A stretch of DNA of 64,000 nt from an uncultured Roseobacter sp. (GTDB lineage: Bacteria; Pseudomonadota; Alphaproteobacteria; Rhodobacterales; Rhodobacteraceae), in contig NZ_CANMNK010000003.1 in assembly GCF_947499265.1 (NCBI RefSeq), positions 186,001 to 250,000 of the forward strand. Direction: 5' to 3'. Within the stretch, counting starts at the first letter, position 1. Each line of letters starts with the position of its first letter. Shown here piece by piece: positions 26,781 to 35,594 of the stretch. The notes beneath the pieces were generated by a model. The model did no database searches, had not been told where the DNA came from, and worked only from the letters and a program-made list of their open reading frames with translations. The position numbers and the translations under genes are program-made.

Positions 26781-26902
26781 ATGCCAACGATAGAAACCAA
26801 CATGCGTAGAGGCAATACATCCTGTTATCTCAAATGCGAGCCTAAAATTGACCATATTCCGGATGTAGCCAACAGAGATGCCACACGGTTCGTCAAATAG
26901 GG

Positions 26903-27391
26903 ATGCGGAATAGCTTGAGAGTCTTTTTCCCAATAAGGAAAGTGCTTACACGAACCTTAGAAGTGATCTACTTTGTCGGCGGTGAAGGGAATCGGAAACT
27001 ATTTCCCCACGAAGAAGCCATTCTGATGTCGGCATTCAAGGTATTGCCCTCAGAAGCACGTGAATTGCTACACCAGCAGATCAGCCGGGATTTCTTTGTT
27101 GAGAGAACCAACAAGAGAATAAACGTCTTGAGGTTCTATGATGCGCATAGTGACCTGAGGATAAACGACCCTGACTTCGAGGATAAATGGTTACGCGTCC
27201 ACATGCGCGTCAATGGCAAAAAAGAGATTTCTAACGTAAACATCTATCACGGGTTTATCTTCAGCGTTGAGACCCGCTCGCCCAAAAAGATGTACACCGG
27301 CGCCCAGATAAGAATTGAAAAAGTGGATCAGGAAGAAGCCGATAAATCGTATACGAAATCCATTGATCGATTGGAGCACGGTCGGGATTGA
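26903..27391 (+). CDS. Hypothetical protein, unknown
   Basis: A 162-residue soluble protein, basic and rich in charged residues (LFPHEEAILMSAFKVLPSEA, RINVLRFYDAHSDLRINDPD, VNIYHGFIFSVETRSPKKMY). No signal peptide or membrane helix is visible, and I recognise no family. It is transcribed away from the small membrane protein at 26780 across about 120 bases. The AT-richer codons here differ from the iron island and suggest acquired DNA. The start could be later. Confidence 0.5.
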   Translation: MRNSLRVFFPIRKVLTRTLEVIYFVGGEGNRKLFPHEEAILMSAFKVLPSEARELLHQQISRDFFVERTNKRINVLRFYDAHSDLRINDPDFEDKWLRVHMRVNGKKEISNVNIYHGFIFSVETRSPKKMYTGAQIRIEKVDQEEADKSYTKSIDRLEHGRD

Positions 27392-28053
27392 AGATTCAGG
27401 TCTCCCGACAATGGCCATCAACACCCGCCATATCTCAGTCCTACAGGCATTGAGTGCCTTCACATGGAAATCGATCAGCCAAAAGGCTTGCGGTCCATTG
27501 GACGACAAGGTGCAACATCCATACTCGGTCCTGCTGTCCGCCCTCTTCTACGAGGTTATCGTCATCGTCGAGCGCCAGGTGCTCAGACGTCTCGGCATGG
27601 CAACGGCGGAGTAGTTCAATTGGACTACTAGTCGCTTTAAGCACTTGAGGTTTGGAACCTCACGGCCCGTACAGGCCGTACAACCACACCCGACCGCATC
27701 ACGCGCGCCCACCAGTGCCCGAAACTCTAATCCGAAATGGCCCAAAACATCAGGGCTAAACACACGTACCCCATGCAAAGGTATCCAGCGAAGGACCATG
27801 TGGAGGGCGCGCCCAGTATCAAGGCAACTTCCACAGGTTCCAGAATGGAGATCAGGTGTTTGCAGCGTTCTTCTACGTCGCAGCGCGGCTTCCACAAAGC
27901 GGAGGTAGATCATTCTTGCAGAATTAAGGCCCTGCGGATGACAGCACCGAAGAATTTTGCTGCCATTCGCAAATGTCGGCTTGTAGAGGCGTTGAAAAAA
28001 GGTGCATCTTTGCCCGCCCAAAACGCGTTGGTTTTGGTCAACTCTAGCCCGTA
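27392..28053. other. Intergenic stretch with no convincing gene
   Basis: About 660 bases. The longest frames (27548-28021 reverse, 27737-28093 forward) give proteins without recognisable motifs. A short reverse frame 27897-27727 (TTG start, 56 codons) contains a possible membrane helix (FAGYLCMGYVCLALMFWAIS) and may be a remnant. Nothing can be named. Confidence 0.4.
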
Positions 28054-28434
28054 CTATCGAATGTTCTGCGGCAGCCCATCACCGATCTCGTAGTAGTCGC
28101 CCTTTTCTGAAACGAAGATGTGCATCGACAACGAGGTGTTTGTCGGTCCGTCGAAGGCGCCCATGGCCACGGCAGTCCAGTCACGGTGGATCGGGTCCCA
28201 GAACAGCGTCGATCCGCAGGTGCCACAGAAGCCGCGCCGCACCTTCTCAGAGGAATGATACCATCGGACCGCATCCTCCCCCTCGATCCGAAGCGCCGTT
28301 CGGGGAATATCCACGGACGCCTCGTAGTGACCGGTATGCTTGCGACATGCGGTGCAATGGCACGCGGAGGGACGCGGCAGGTCACCTTCGACCGCGATCC
28401 GCACGGCGCCGCAAAGGCAGGAGCCTTTATACAT
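28054..28434 (-). CDS. GFA family (CENP-V/GFA domain) zinc protein
   Basis: A 126-residue protein with the GFA zinc ligands: CLC (Cys6, Cys8), CHCTAC (Cys25, 27, 30) and FCGTCGS (Cys70, Cys73). The fold is that of glutathione-dependent formaldehyde-activating enzyme, though most family members have unknown substrates and are not that enzyme. It overlaps the start-side neighbour by eight bases, so it is translated with the DUF2087 gene. Confidence 0.9.
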   Translation of the reverse strand: MYKGSCLCGAVRIAVEGDLPRPSACHCTACRKHTGHYEASVDIPRTALRIEGEDAVRWYHSSEKVRRGFCGTCGSTLFWDPIHRDWTAVAMGAFDGPTNTSLSMHIFVSEKGDYYEIGDGLPQNIR

Positions 28435-28996
28435 GGCTCACCTCCACCGCTTCCTGCGGTCGTGCCCGGCGCCGCGCGGCAAGTGCGCTGATCAGAGCCT
28501 TCGCCTCGGCGGAGGGTTCCTGTTCGATGCGTCGGTAGTCTGTTCCATCTCTACGGCGCGAAAGAAGCGCGCAAGAAACCATAGTCCGTCGCAGTGTTGC
28601 GGGATCGTTAAACAGGTGCTCAGGTGCGAGGCGTTCGTTGACCTCCCGCTCTGGCATGGACCGGTCCGCCGGCAACGTCGCCCAGAGTGCCCAAAGCGCA
28701 AGTGTCTGAACGCTGCGCTTTGAAGGCCATCGGTTGAGACGGCCCGTGGCATCAAACTGATGCAGAGCGCGCTCTACTGCCCGCGCATCATGAGGCGGAT
28801 CATCGGCAGCACGGCTCAGCCGCTGTGCCGCTGCAGGCGCGGAGCGCATGTGTTGGACGTTCTGATAGCCCGCCGCCCGCGCGGCCATGTTCATAAGGGT
28901 GAGGTGCGACGGACTTGCATCGCCGAGTTGTTTGGAGAGTGCGCGCACAAAGGTGGTCAGGTCTCCCGCGCGCAGCGGTAAAGGGGTCTTCGGCAT
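28427..28996 (-). CDS. DUF2087 domain protein
   Basis: A 189-residue soluble protein. The N-terminal part (LTTFVRALSKQLGD, HLTLMNMAARAAGYQNVQHM) looks like a short helical DNA- or RNA-binding segment. The C-terminal part holds the DUF2087 pattern GRLNRWPSKRSVQTLALWALWA and a REVNERLAPEHLFNDPATLRR block, then LLSRRRDGTDYRRI. Such proteins often carry an HTH-like region and are thought to be regulators. It overlaps the GFA gene downstream. Confidence 0.8.
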   Translation of the reverse strand: MPKTPLPLRAGDLTTFVRALSKQLGDASPSHLTLMNMAARAAGYQNVQHMRSAPAAAQRLSRAADDPPHDARAVERALHQFDATGRLNRWPSKRSVQTLALWALWATLPADRSMPEREVNERLAPEHLFNDPATLRRTMVSCALLSRRRDGTDYRRIEQEPSAEAKALISALAARRRARPQEAVEVSHV

Positions 28997-29452
28997 GTTT
29001 CTTCCACATCGAGCACCGGTATAACATCATTGGTCGCTGGCTTAACGATGCGGCGCTCTCATCAGTTTGAGAAAATGGAATGCCGTTCGATCTATTGGCA
29101 GGTTTAGCTCTCCCAAAGGAGCAGCGACGCCTCGGTATCTGCCGACCGTGGCAGCGTTATAGCGGAAAGTGTGAAAGCAGCCAAGATGGTCCTTGAACCA
29201 GTTAAAAACCCTTCTCGACACTCAGCTCGGCTTCACTCGCATTTTTGGCCGGCATCACCGAAACGAACGTTCGCCATTCCACAACAACTCGTTAGGTTTG
29301 GCTCATACCAGAGCTCGAAGCCGGTGCAGCATTTCATGATACAGTGACCTGTCAACATCGGGGGCACCCCAAAGGTGGATGCGATTTCGCGCCCTGCGTG
29401 CCTGAGACCAAGGATGGAATGAAAGAGAACCACATGGGTCATGCTCGCATTC
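28997..29452. other. Intergenic stretch with a dienelactone hydrolase trace
   Basis: About 456 bases. On the reverse strand an ATG at 29442 starts THVVLFHSILGLRHAGREIAS, like the first 20 residues of dienelactone hydrolase family proteins, but the similarity is lost after about 22 codons. The rest shows nothing I can name. Confidence 0.45.
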
Positions 29453-29865
29453 CTAGGTTTTCACACCGGGGAAGGTCAGCGCCTGCCGGATCCAGTCTGC
29501 AAGCTGCTCTTTATCCAACTCGTCATTTTCACGGATATCCAGATACCGAGTGCCCTCCAGCTTAGAGGCTTTTGACGGCATGGAATTTGAGGATGAACCA
29601 GTCAGAAAGCCGATCTGGACATACTTTTTTAGCAATACATCGCGAGGAACCAACAATCCTGCTTTCCGAAGAAGGGCGTGTTCCAACGAACATTTTTCCT
29701 GACTTCCGGAAAGACTGTTTCAACGGTCTCATTGATCTGCATACCAATCGCGTTTTTCCATTCTGAGATGGCGGAGATGTATGCTTTTACGGGAGCATCG
29801 CCGTCGTCCTTTGGGACGTATGGATTCCCGGTCGGTGAGTGAGTCGGTTTGTCGGTATTTGTCAT
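29453..29865 (-). pseudogene. DUF1801 (YdhG-like) protein with a frameshift
   Basis: From the ATG at 29865 the first frame encodes DAPVKAYISAISEWKNAIGM and RKNVRWNTPFFGKQDCWFLAMYC, then stops at about 29632. The rest of the domain (KKYVQIGFLTGSS, GTRYLDIRENDELDKEQLADWIRQALTFPG) continues in another frame to 29453. Together they match a whole DUF1801 protein of about 135 residues. The break lies at a run of six A beside the stop codon; a one-base loss explains it. It may be a real recent mutation or a sequencing error. Confidence 0.8.
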
Positions 29866-29924
29866 CGCGTCACTCTCATGGTCGCCCATTTCAGATTGCA
29901 GATGATTTAAAAAATAGCACTCTT

Positions 29925-29934
29925 ACTATATAGT
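29925..29934. promoter_or_regulatory. Palindrome ACTATATAGT upstream of arsR-type gene
   Basis: A perfect 10-base palindrome 15-24 bases before the ATG at 29949. It overlaps a plausible -10 element (TATATAG). ArsR-type repressors commonly bind their own promoter at such a position. Confidence 0.4.
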
Positions 29935-29948
29935 GATTCAGTTATATT

Positions 29949-30290
29949 ATGGATGCCATGGCAAAGCTAGATACCGTTTTCAAAGCCCTGGCCGACCCAA
30001 CGCGAAGAGCAATCCTCGCGCGCCTTGTCGAGGGCGAAGCCACGGTCGACCAGCTCAGTGAGCCATTCGAGATGTCGCAACCGTCGATCTCCCGGCACCT
30101 CAAGGTGCTGGAGAATGCTGGGCTCATCTCGACCCGTATCAACGGCACCTCGCGACCAAGACAGATCGAAGTTCAGCCGTTCAACGCTGTTCGCGATTGG
30201 CTGGAGCAATATCGCGTAATTTGGGATGCCAATTATGCGCGGCTTGATGATGTACTGGCCGATCTCATGGATCAGGAGGAAAAGGAATGA
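29949..30290 (+). CDS. ArsR family transcriptional regulator
   Basis: A 113-residue winged-helix protein with VFKALADPTRRAILARLVEG and the recognition helix FEMSQPSISRHLKVLENAGLI, followed by the RQIEVQPF wing region. There are no obvious metal-binding cysteines, so it belongs to the group paired with SRPBCC proteins and is not a metal sensor. The next gene overlaps it by four bases (ATGA), a very common ArsR-SRPBCC pairing. Confidence 0.92.
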   Translation: MDAMAKLDTVFKALADPTRRAILARLVEGEATVDQLSEPFEMSQPSISRHLKVLENAGLISTRINGTSRPRQIEVQPFNAVRDWLEQYRVIWDANYARLDDVLADLMDQEEKE

Positions 30291-30757
30291 AGCCTCTGAA
30301 GTTGAGTAGCCCCACGGACACGACAATCGAGATTATCCGCAGCTTCGACGCCCCAAGACACCTCGTCTGGCGCGCACATACCGAACCCGACCTTGTGAAG
30401 CGCTGGCTGACGGGCCCGCCAGGCCACACTATGCCGGAATGTGACATTGATCTGCGGGTGGGCGGTGCATATCGCTACGTCTGGGAATGGTCCGAGGGTC
30501 GAATGAGCGCCAGCGGCGTTTACCGAGACATCGAGGACAATCGACGTCTCGTCTGCACCGAGGCATTCGACTTCGCTCCTGACAGTAAGACACTGGTTGA
30601 ACAGACCTTTACCGAACATGAAGGCCGAACGACCGTCGCCGTGCGTCTCACCTATGACAGCAAGGCCACACGTGATGCGGCGTTGCAGACACCGATGGAT
30701 GAGGGGCTTGAGGCCAGTTACACAAGTCTTGATGCGTTACTTACTGAGATGGCTTGA
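30287..30757 (+). CDS. SRPBCC (AHSA1/START-like) domain protein
   Basis: A 156-residue protein with the AHSA1 pattern: TIEIIRSFDAPRHLVWRAHTEPDLVKRW at the start, MPECDIDLRVGGAYRYVW in the middle and MDEGLEASYTSLDALL at the end. The fold has a deep hydrophobic pocket for a lipid-like ligand; the role of such proteins is generally unknown. Coupled to the ArsR gene by overlapping stop and start. Confidence 0.92.
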   Translation: MKPLKLSSPTDTTIEIIRSFDAPRHLVWRAHTEPDLVKRWLTGPPGHTMPECDIDLRVGGAYRYVWEWSEGRMSASGVYRDIEDNRRLVCTEAFDFAPDSKTLVEQTFTEHEGRTTVAVRLTYDSKATRDAALQTPMDEGLEASYTSLDALLTEMA

Positions 30758-30944
30758 CGCGGTTTCCTACCCTTGCGCAAGGTGTTCCGATGCTGCGTTT
30801 GCAATCCGTATTGAGGACATTCACTGCAAGCTCAAAATCTGTGTCTTTGGCGGCTCACCGATCGCTGTTCAAGACGCTCATTCACTGCGGCTTTACAGGC
30901 TTCCAGCAAACGAATTGGTATGAAGGGTTGAAATCACGTCCCAT

Positions 30945-30964
30945 ATGAGACATATCTGTCTCAT
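30945..30964. promoter_or_regulatory. TetR operator, perfect 8-base inverted repeat
   Basis: ATGAGACA-TATC-TGTCTCAT is a perfect inverted repeat with eight-base arms. It ends on the start codon of the TetR gene (ATG at 30963), so the protein bound there would block its own operon. It is the size of typical TetR sites. Confidence 0.75.
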
Positions 30965-31520
30965 GAGCAAAATTCGACCAACGACACAAGACGCCATCGT
31001 AGAAGCCGCATTCGAGGTTTTCTCGGAGAACCAAGGCGCTTCGCTGGGCGATGTGGCACTGCGCGCCGGTGTTGGCCGCGCCACGCTGCATCGCCACTTT
31101 CCGGGACGACCCGAGTTAATGCGCGCCTTAGCAAAGATTGCCTTGGCCGAACTTGAAGAAGCTGTCGAACAGGCGACGGCCAGCGCGACCAGCTATGAAG
31201 AGGGATTTAGACTTTCACTGTTTGCAATCGTGCCTTTGGCGAACCGCCAATGGTTCCTTGCCAACGAGGGCTTGGAGGCCGACCCCGAGATTGCCGCCGC
31301 TTACGATGCGAGCCTGGACGAGCTTCGACGCGATGTGACCGAAGCGAAGAAAGAAGGCGCCTTCGACCCAAACGTACCAACCGAATGGGTCGTCGAGGCC
31401 TATGAAAACCTCATCTACGCAGCCTGGTCCCTTGTCCGGTCCGGCGAGGCGACACCGAAACAAGCCGCAGAGCTGGCCTGGCGAACACTCTCACAAGGAT
31501 TGAAAGGACGCGCGGAATGA
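30963..31520 (+). CDS. TetR family transcriptional repressor
   Basis: A 185-residue regulator. The N-terminal DNA-binding domain reads TTQDAIVEAAFEVFSENQGA then LGDVALRAGVGRATLHRHFPGRPELMRAL, the TetR helix-turn-helix. The C-terminal domain is all-helical and should bind a ligand. An upstream in-frame ATG at 30945 lies within the operator palindrome, so the ATG at 30963 is the likelier start. The gene overlaps the hydroxylase gene by four bases and probably represses the TetR-hydroxylase-flavoprotein operon. Confidence 0.9.
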   Translation: MSKIRPTTQDAIVEAAFEVFSENQGASLGDVALRAGVGRATLHRHFPGRPELMRALAKIALAELEEAVEQATASATSYEEGFRLSLFAIVPLANRQWFLANEGLEADPEIAAAYDASLDELRRDVTEAKKEGAFDPNVPTEWVVEAYENLIYAAWSLVRSGEATPKQAAELAWRTLSQGLKGRAE

Positions 31521-32353
31521 ACGTGGAAAGTTTGACCACTCAGATTGATGATGCATTCTTCCTCATCGGCGGCGCAATCTTGTTGATCGAAATCGCGGAG
31601 TTGCTCTTCAAGCGCGAGTTCAAAGCAAAGACGTTCGGTGAAATGCTGGCGAGTGCGTCGACCCAAATCCCGTATTTGCTGGTCGAAACCTTTATTCTCA
31701 CAGGGGCCTATGGGATCTACTGGATCATTGCCCAGGGTTTGCCTTGGGCGATCCCGATGACCTGGTGGAGCCTGGTATTGGTCGTCCTGCTCGCGGACGT
31801 CACATACTATTGGGAGCACCGGATAGCTCATGAAGTACGGCTGCTTTGGACCCAGCACGCAGTGCACCATTCTTCACGCGATATGAACATCATAACGGGT
31901 ATCCGATTTGGTCCGTTCGAAGGTGTGTGGTCGCTGATCGCCCATATTCCGCTAGCCCTCATGGGCTTTGCTCCAGAAACCATCATCTTAGGGGTGATCG
32001 CTGTGCTGGCGTATCAAACATGGTTGCATACGGAATTGATCGGCAAGCTGGGACCGCTCGAGCGCGTGCTAAACACGCCCTCCCACCACCGGGTCCACCA
32101 TCGTTGTGACGACAAGTATCTGGACAAGAACTATGGGGGAATCTTCATCATCTGGGATCGGATTTGGGGAACCTTTCAGGTTGAGGAAGAAACCCCGCAC
32201 TACGGCTTAAAGCGAGACTTCAATAGCCAAAACCCGATCAAGGTCTGGTTTTCGGAATGGCCGGGCCTCGTCATAGACCTTAGTCACTCGAAGAGCATTC
32301 GCGAGGCCCTTGCTATTTTGTCTCGCCCGCCTGGATGGGACCCCAAGAAGTAA
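31517..32353 (+). CDS. Sterol desaturase / fatty acid hydroxylase family membrane protein
   Basis: A 278-residue protein with about four membrane segments and the di-iron histidine clusters HRIAH, HAVHHSS and HRVHH, plus additional histidines (WLHTE). It should use iron and oxygen to hydroxylate or desaturate a lipid, sterol or carotenoid-like substrate at the inner membrane. Start overlaps the TetR stop. The flavin oxidase follows 27 bases downstream. Confidence 0.9.
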   Translation: MNVESLTTQIDDAFFLIGGAILLIEIAELLFKREFKAKTFGEMLASASTQIPYLLVETFILTGAYGIYWIIAQGLPWAIPMTWWSLVLVVLLADVTYYWEHRIAHEVRLLWTQHAVHHSSRDMNIITGIRFGPFEGVWSLIAHIPLALMGFAPETIILGVIAVLAYQTWLHTELIGKLGPLERVLNTPSHHRVHHRCDDKYLDKNYGGIFIIWDRIWGTFQVEEETPHYGLKRDFNSQNPIKVWFSEWPGLVIDLSHSKSIREALAILSRPPGWDPKK

Positions 32354-32380
32354 CCATGGACTGACAATGAAGGCCCCGAA

Positions 32381-33607
32381 ATGCTCCGACGACTTTTCTT
32401 GAATAGCGCCTTGGGCACTCTTGCGGCGGGTTTTGTTCCCCTGCCCGGAGCAGCACAGAGCGTAAGCACCGCAAATGGCTTTATCCGTACAAATTGGAGC
32501 CGCGATCCCTATAGCTTCGGATCTTATTCATATTTGGCGAAGGGATCTTGGAGAAGAGATCATGTGGCCCTGGGCCGCTCGGTCGGGAACCGACTATTCT
32601 TTGCTGGCGAAGCCACGCATCCTTCATACAACAGCACGGTTCATGCTGCCTATGAATCTGGGATCATCGCGGCTGATGCAATCTTCGAGACAAGCGCAAA
32701 GACGGTCGGAATCGTAGGGGCGGGCATAAGCGGCCTTGCCGCTGCGAATGCGCTGGCGAAGCGGGGACACGCCGTTACGGTCTTGGAGGCGCGCGAACGT
32801 ATTGGCGGGCGGATATGGACGGATAGCCGTCTTGGTACAGCTCTCGATTTGGGAGCCAGTTGGATACACGGCACGAACAGCAATCCACTGGTCCAGCTTG
32901 CTGATGAGCATGCCATCGCAACGCAAGCGACGACTGATAGCTACATCATCCGTGGCGGAGATGGTCGCAGAATTCGGGATAGCGATGCACCCGACTGGCT
33001 CGAAAACGTCCTGTCAGTTCAACACAGCGCCGGAGCCGGTAGCGAAGAAATCAATATTCTGGCCTATTGGCAAGACACTGATTACGGCGGCGAAGACGTC
33101 ATCTTCCCGGGAGGGTATGCGCAACTACTCGATACGTTCTCAGCCGACTTTGACACTCAGCTTGGTCGTACTGTGACCAAAGTCGAAGTCGGCGAGGACG
33201 GTGTCCACCTGCAAGACTTGAACGGGCAAAGTACCACATTCGACGCGGTCATGATCACCGTTCCTTTGGGCGTTTTGAAACAAGGTATGATATCCTTCAC
33301 CCCGTCATTGCCCGAAGAAAAACAAGACGCAATCGCGAGCTTGGGCATGGGCGTTCTGGATAAGCTCTACTTGCGCTATGATGATGTCTTTTGGGACGCG
33401 GACGCCACTTGGATCGCGACACCCGAGAACGGTTTGCCACAGGGCCAGTTCAACCAATGGCTTAACCTCTATCCTTACACGGGGCAGCCGGTGATCATGG
33501 CCTTCAATGGTGCCCAACCTGCCCGAGATTTGGCTAGGTTAACTGATGCCGAAGTTGTCGACAGAGCGCTGCGAACCCTCGACGCTGCGTATCATATTGT
33601 TCGGTAG
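32381..33607 (+). CDS. FAD-dependent amine oxidase family protein, apparently circularly permuted
   Basis: A 408-residue protein. A signal-like N-terminus (MLRRLFLNSALGTLAAGFVPLPGAAQ) is followed at residues about 34-108 by what is normally the C-terminal end of flavin amine oxidases: IRTNWSRDPYSFGSYSYLA, then GNRLFFAGEATHPSYNSTVHAAYESG. The dinucleotide-binding start (VGIVGAGISGLAAANAL, VLEARERIGGRIWTD) comes only after that, at about 109-145, followed by the substrate domain (LDLGASWIHGTNSNPL, FPGGYAQLLD). The protein ends with LRTLDAAYHIVR, where the canonical order would continue into the segment now at the front. All parts seem present, in rotated order. Exported, oxidative function is likely; substrate unknown. 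Confidence 0.82.
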   Translation: MLRRLFLNSALGTLAAGFVPLPGAAQSVSTANGFIRTNWSRDPYSFGSYSYLAKGSWRRDHVALGRSVGNRLFFAGEATHPSYNSTVHAAYESGIIAADAIFETSAKTVGIVGAGISGLAAANALAKRGHAVTVLEARERIGGRIWTDSRLGTALDLGASWIHGTNSNPLVQLADEHAIATQATTDSYIIRGGDGRRIRDSDAPDWLENVLSVQHSAGAGSEEINILAYWQDTDYGGEDVIFPGGYAQLLDTFSADFDTQLGRTVTKVEVGEDGVHLQDLNGQSTTFDAVMITVPLGVLKQGMISFTPSLPEEKQDAIASLGMGVLDKLYLRYDDVFWDADATWIATPENGLPQGQFNQWLNLYPYTGQPVIMAFNGAQPARDLARLTDAEVVDRALRTLDAAYHIVR

Positions 33608-34280
33608 CGATAACTTGCAAAACACGCGGCTTGCTTGGACAAAACTCGGCTGCGGCACCATTTGTCTATGCTGCGCCCCCGGTCGTTGCGAACGCGGGCT
33701 GCTGGCGATCAATTCCTTGCGGTGCAGTGGAGCAAGCGGATCGCGACTGGCCTTGATGGCGGGACGCTGCAGTCTTTTGCCAGCCAGCCACGTCGGCCTC
33801 CAAGTTCGCGCAGGTGAACTCCGCGCATCCGGCTCTCCAGTGACGCCCAATCAAGCGCAAGACGAGTTCCGATGGTCGGACCCCCGACACGCAGCTGGAG
33901 AACCGAATTTTGCGGCGCCTGGAATGCGTACCGATCACCCCCATGGTTCGCCGACGTCAACACGATAGAACGCAACGCCGCGCGGTCGAAGAAAGAATAT
34001 GAGCCACGCACGACGGGAGCTAACCGCATCAAAACAAAAGATAAGCGGTCCACTATCGGGGCACCAAGAGTTTGGCGTGTCGGCTTACGGTCATTTCTCT
34101 TCTGCTCAAACTACAAGGGACCATCAATTCGAGCCGCGGCTTCCCGTGAGATACATGGGCCGTTTCGACCATGGCTATCAGAACAGTGCATCTTTCATAG
34201 CCAAACCAGCCAGCAGGTCCTCAACGGCGAATATCTCAGAAATTCAGATCAGAAGACGCAAGATGCCACACGCGTTGTGA
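33608..34280. other. Intergenic stretch, nothing recognised
   Basis: About 670 bases between the flavoprotein and the convergent membrane-protein gene. Open frames on both strands (33546-33968 forward, 34053-33709 reverse) have unusual composition and no known motif. It could be eroded DNA at the edge of the caspase locus. Confidence 0.45.
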
Positions 34281-35561
34281 TCAGGATGATCCTTTACTGT
34301 CTGGTTTGTCGTTCTCAATTTGCAGGATGCCTACGAGGATGCCCAGCAGGGTAAAAAAGGCCGTCGTGAGGATAATCAGTAAGGGCTCCAAGGCAACGCG
34401 CTCCAACAAGGAAACCGATAAAACGTTGCTGCTCTCCCTTGTCGCGCCGCTGCCGGGGCGGAGCATTTCAAGGCCCTCCGCTTCAGTCGATCCACTGACC
34501 TGGTACACCGCCCCATCAAAATACACCTGCCCATAGAGCACAGATGTCTCATCTTGTCGGTCGGCGCGGACAATCCCCCTGATGGCGGACCCAGAAGGAA
34601 TTTTGAGCGGCTCACTGTCCAGCCGGTAGATATCCTTGCATCCGGTTCTTTTTTCCTTTGGGCCGAAAAATTGAACGATCTTTTCAATGCAAAAAAACGG
34701 CCGAACAAAGACCTCTACCTCACCCGATACATAGTCAAGATCGCCCGCGACGGTCGTGACAGGACTGGTACGCAATATCCCAAGCCAATCGACCGTTTTT
34801 TCCACTCTTTTTGTAGCGATAGAGCGCCGACCCAGCTCGCCTGGCCCATCAATGTAGGCAGGTTCGGCAAGGGTGGCAAAACCACGGGTCGGAAAACCGA
34901 AGACGCGGGCTGTCAAGCCGTTCATGTTGCATTCAGGAGCAGGCGTGATCTGAATCTCACCTGCCAGAACGATGTCTTCGAGCAAGGGTTGATCGTCCAG
35001 AACCAAGCTGTCGTCCCTGCTCCCCTCCTCTTCCTGACCTTCAATCTTGAAATCGATGCCAGGCAGGGTAAGCGTTGCCAAGTGACCTTGACTCTCTGGT
35101 GGCGACATCGGGTCCGCGAACAACCGCAGCTGTTGAACACCCTTTTCAACACTCAACTCGATGAACGTTTTATTCAACGGGGACAACTCTCCCCAAAAGC
35201 AGTGTTCTGGCGGGTTTGGGACTGCGATCTCGGTAGGACCCATATCGTCCAGTTTCGGAAAATCGCCAGTTCTGACGACGAAAGAATTCCCGATCTTGAC
35301 GTTTACGCCATAAAGCATCATGCGCGCGCGCTCGGGGGAATTAACCTGATACTGTACCCGGCTGGTTTCGGCGCCAATAACGTAAAGCCCACCCTTGGTT
35401 GGTGCAACAGCGAATAAAACAATTGCGATCAAGAGAGGCACAGTCACCAACGAAACGAGGATGGTGAGGATCGGTGTGATACGACAAAAGAAGAATTTTA
35501 CCTTTCGTTGCCCCAAGCACTGTTTCGCCCAGGCGACACGATTTTTTAGCCCGTTTCGCAT
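34281..35561 (-). CDS. Membrane-anchored periplasmic protein, unknown (caspase locus, left arm gene 5)
   Basis: A 426-residue protein with an N-terminal membrane helix (about 28-50, ILTILVSLVTVPLLIAIVLFAV) and a second one near the C-terminus (about 392-415, LLIILTTAFFTLLGILVGIL). The roughly 340 residues between are beta-rich and lie in the periplasm if both ends are cytoplasmic. I recognise no domain. It is the last gene of the five-gene left arm, 33 bases after the preceding gene. The two-helix frame suggests it anchors or transmits a signal from a periplasmic complex. Confidence 0.7.
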   Translation of the reverse strand: MRNGLKNRVAWAKQCLGQRKVKFFFCRITPILTILVSLVTVPLLIAIVLFAVAPTKGGLYVIGAETSRVQYQVNSPERARMMLYGVNVKIGNSFVVRTGDFPKLDDMGPTEIAVPNPPEHCFWGELSPLNKTFIELSVEKGVQQLRLFADPMSPPESQGHLATLTLPGIDFKIEGQEEEGSRDDSLVLDDQPLLEDIVLAGEIQITPAPECNMNGLTARVFGFPTRGFATLAEPAYIDGPGELGRRSIATKRVEKTVDWLGILRTSPVTTVAGDLDYVSGEVEVFVRPFFCIEKIVQFFGPKEKRTGCKDIYRLDSEPLKIPSGSAIRGIVRADRQDETSVLYGQVYFDGAVYQVSGSTEAEGLEMLRPGSGATRESSNVLSVSLLERVALEPLLIILTTAFFTLLGILVGILQIENDKPDSKGSS

Positions 35562-35594
35562 ACTCGTCTCCGGGTGGAATAACTGTGACGCTAT

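Noticed and set aside
27548-28021. 157-codon reverse frame
   Set aside because: No known motif, odd composition and no ribosome binding site; an alternative short frame with a membrane helix lies in another phase, so the area is probably eroded DNA.
33546-33968. Forward frame of 140 codons after the flavoprotein
   Set aside because: It overlaps the end of the flavoprotein in another frame and has no family match.
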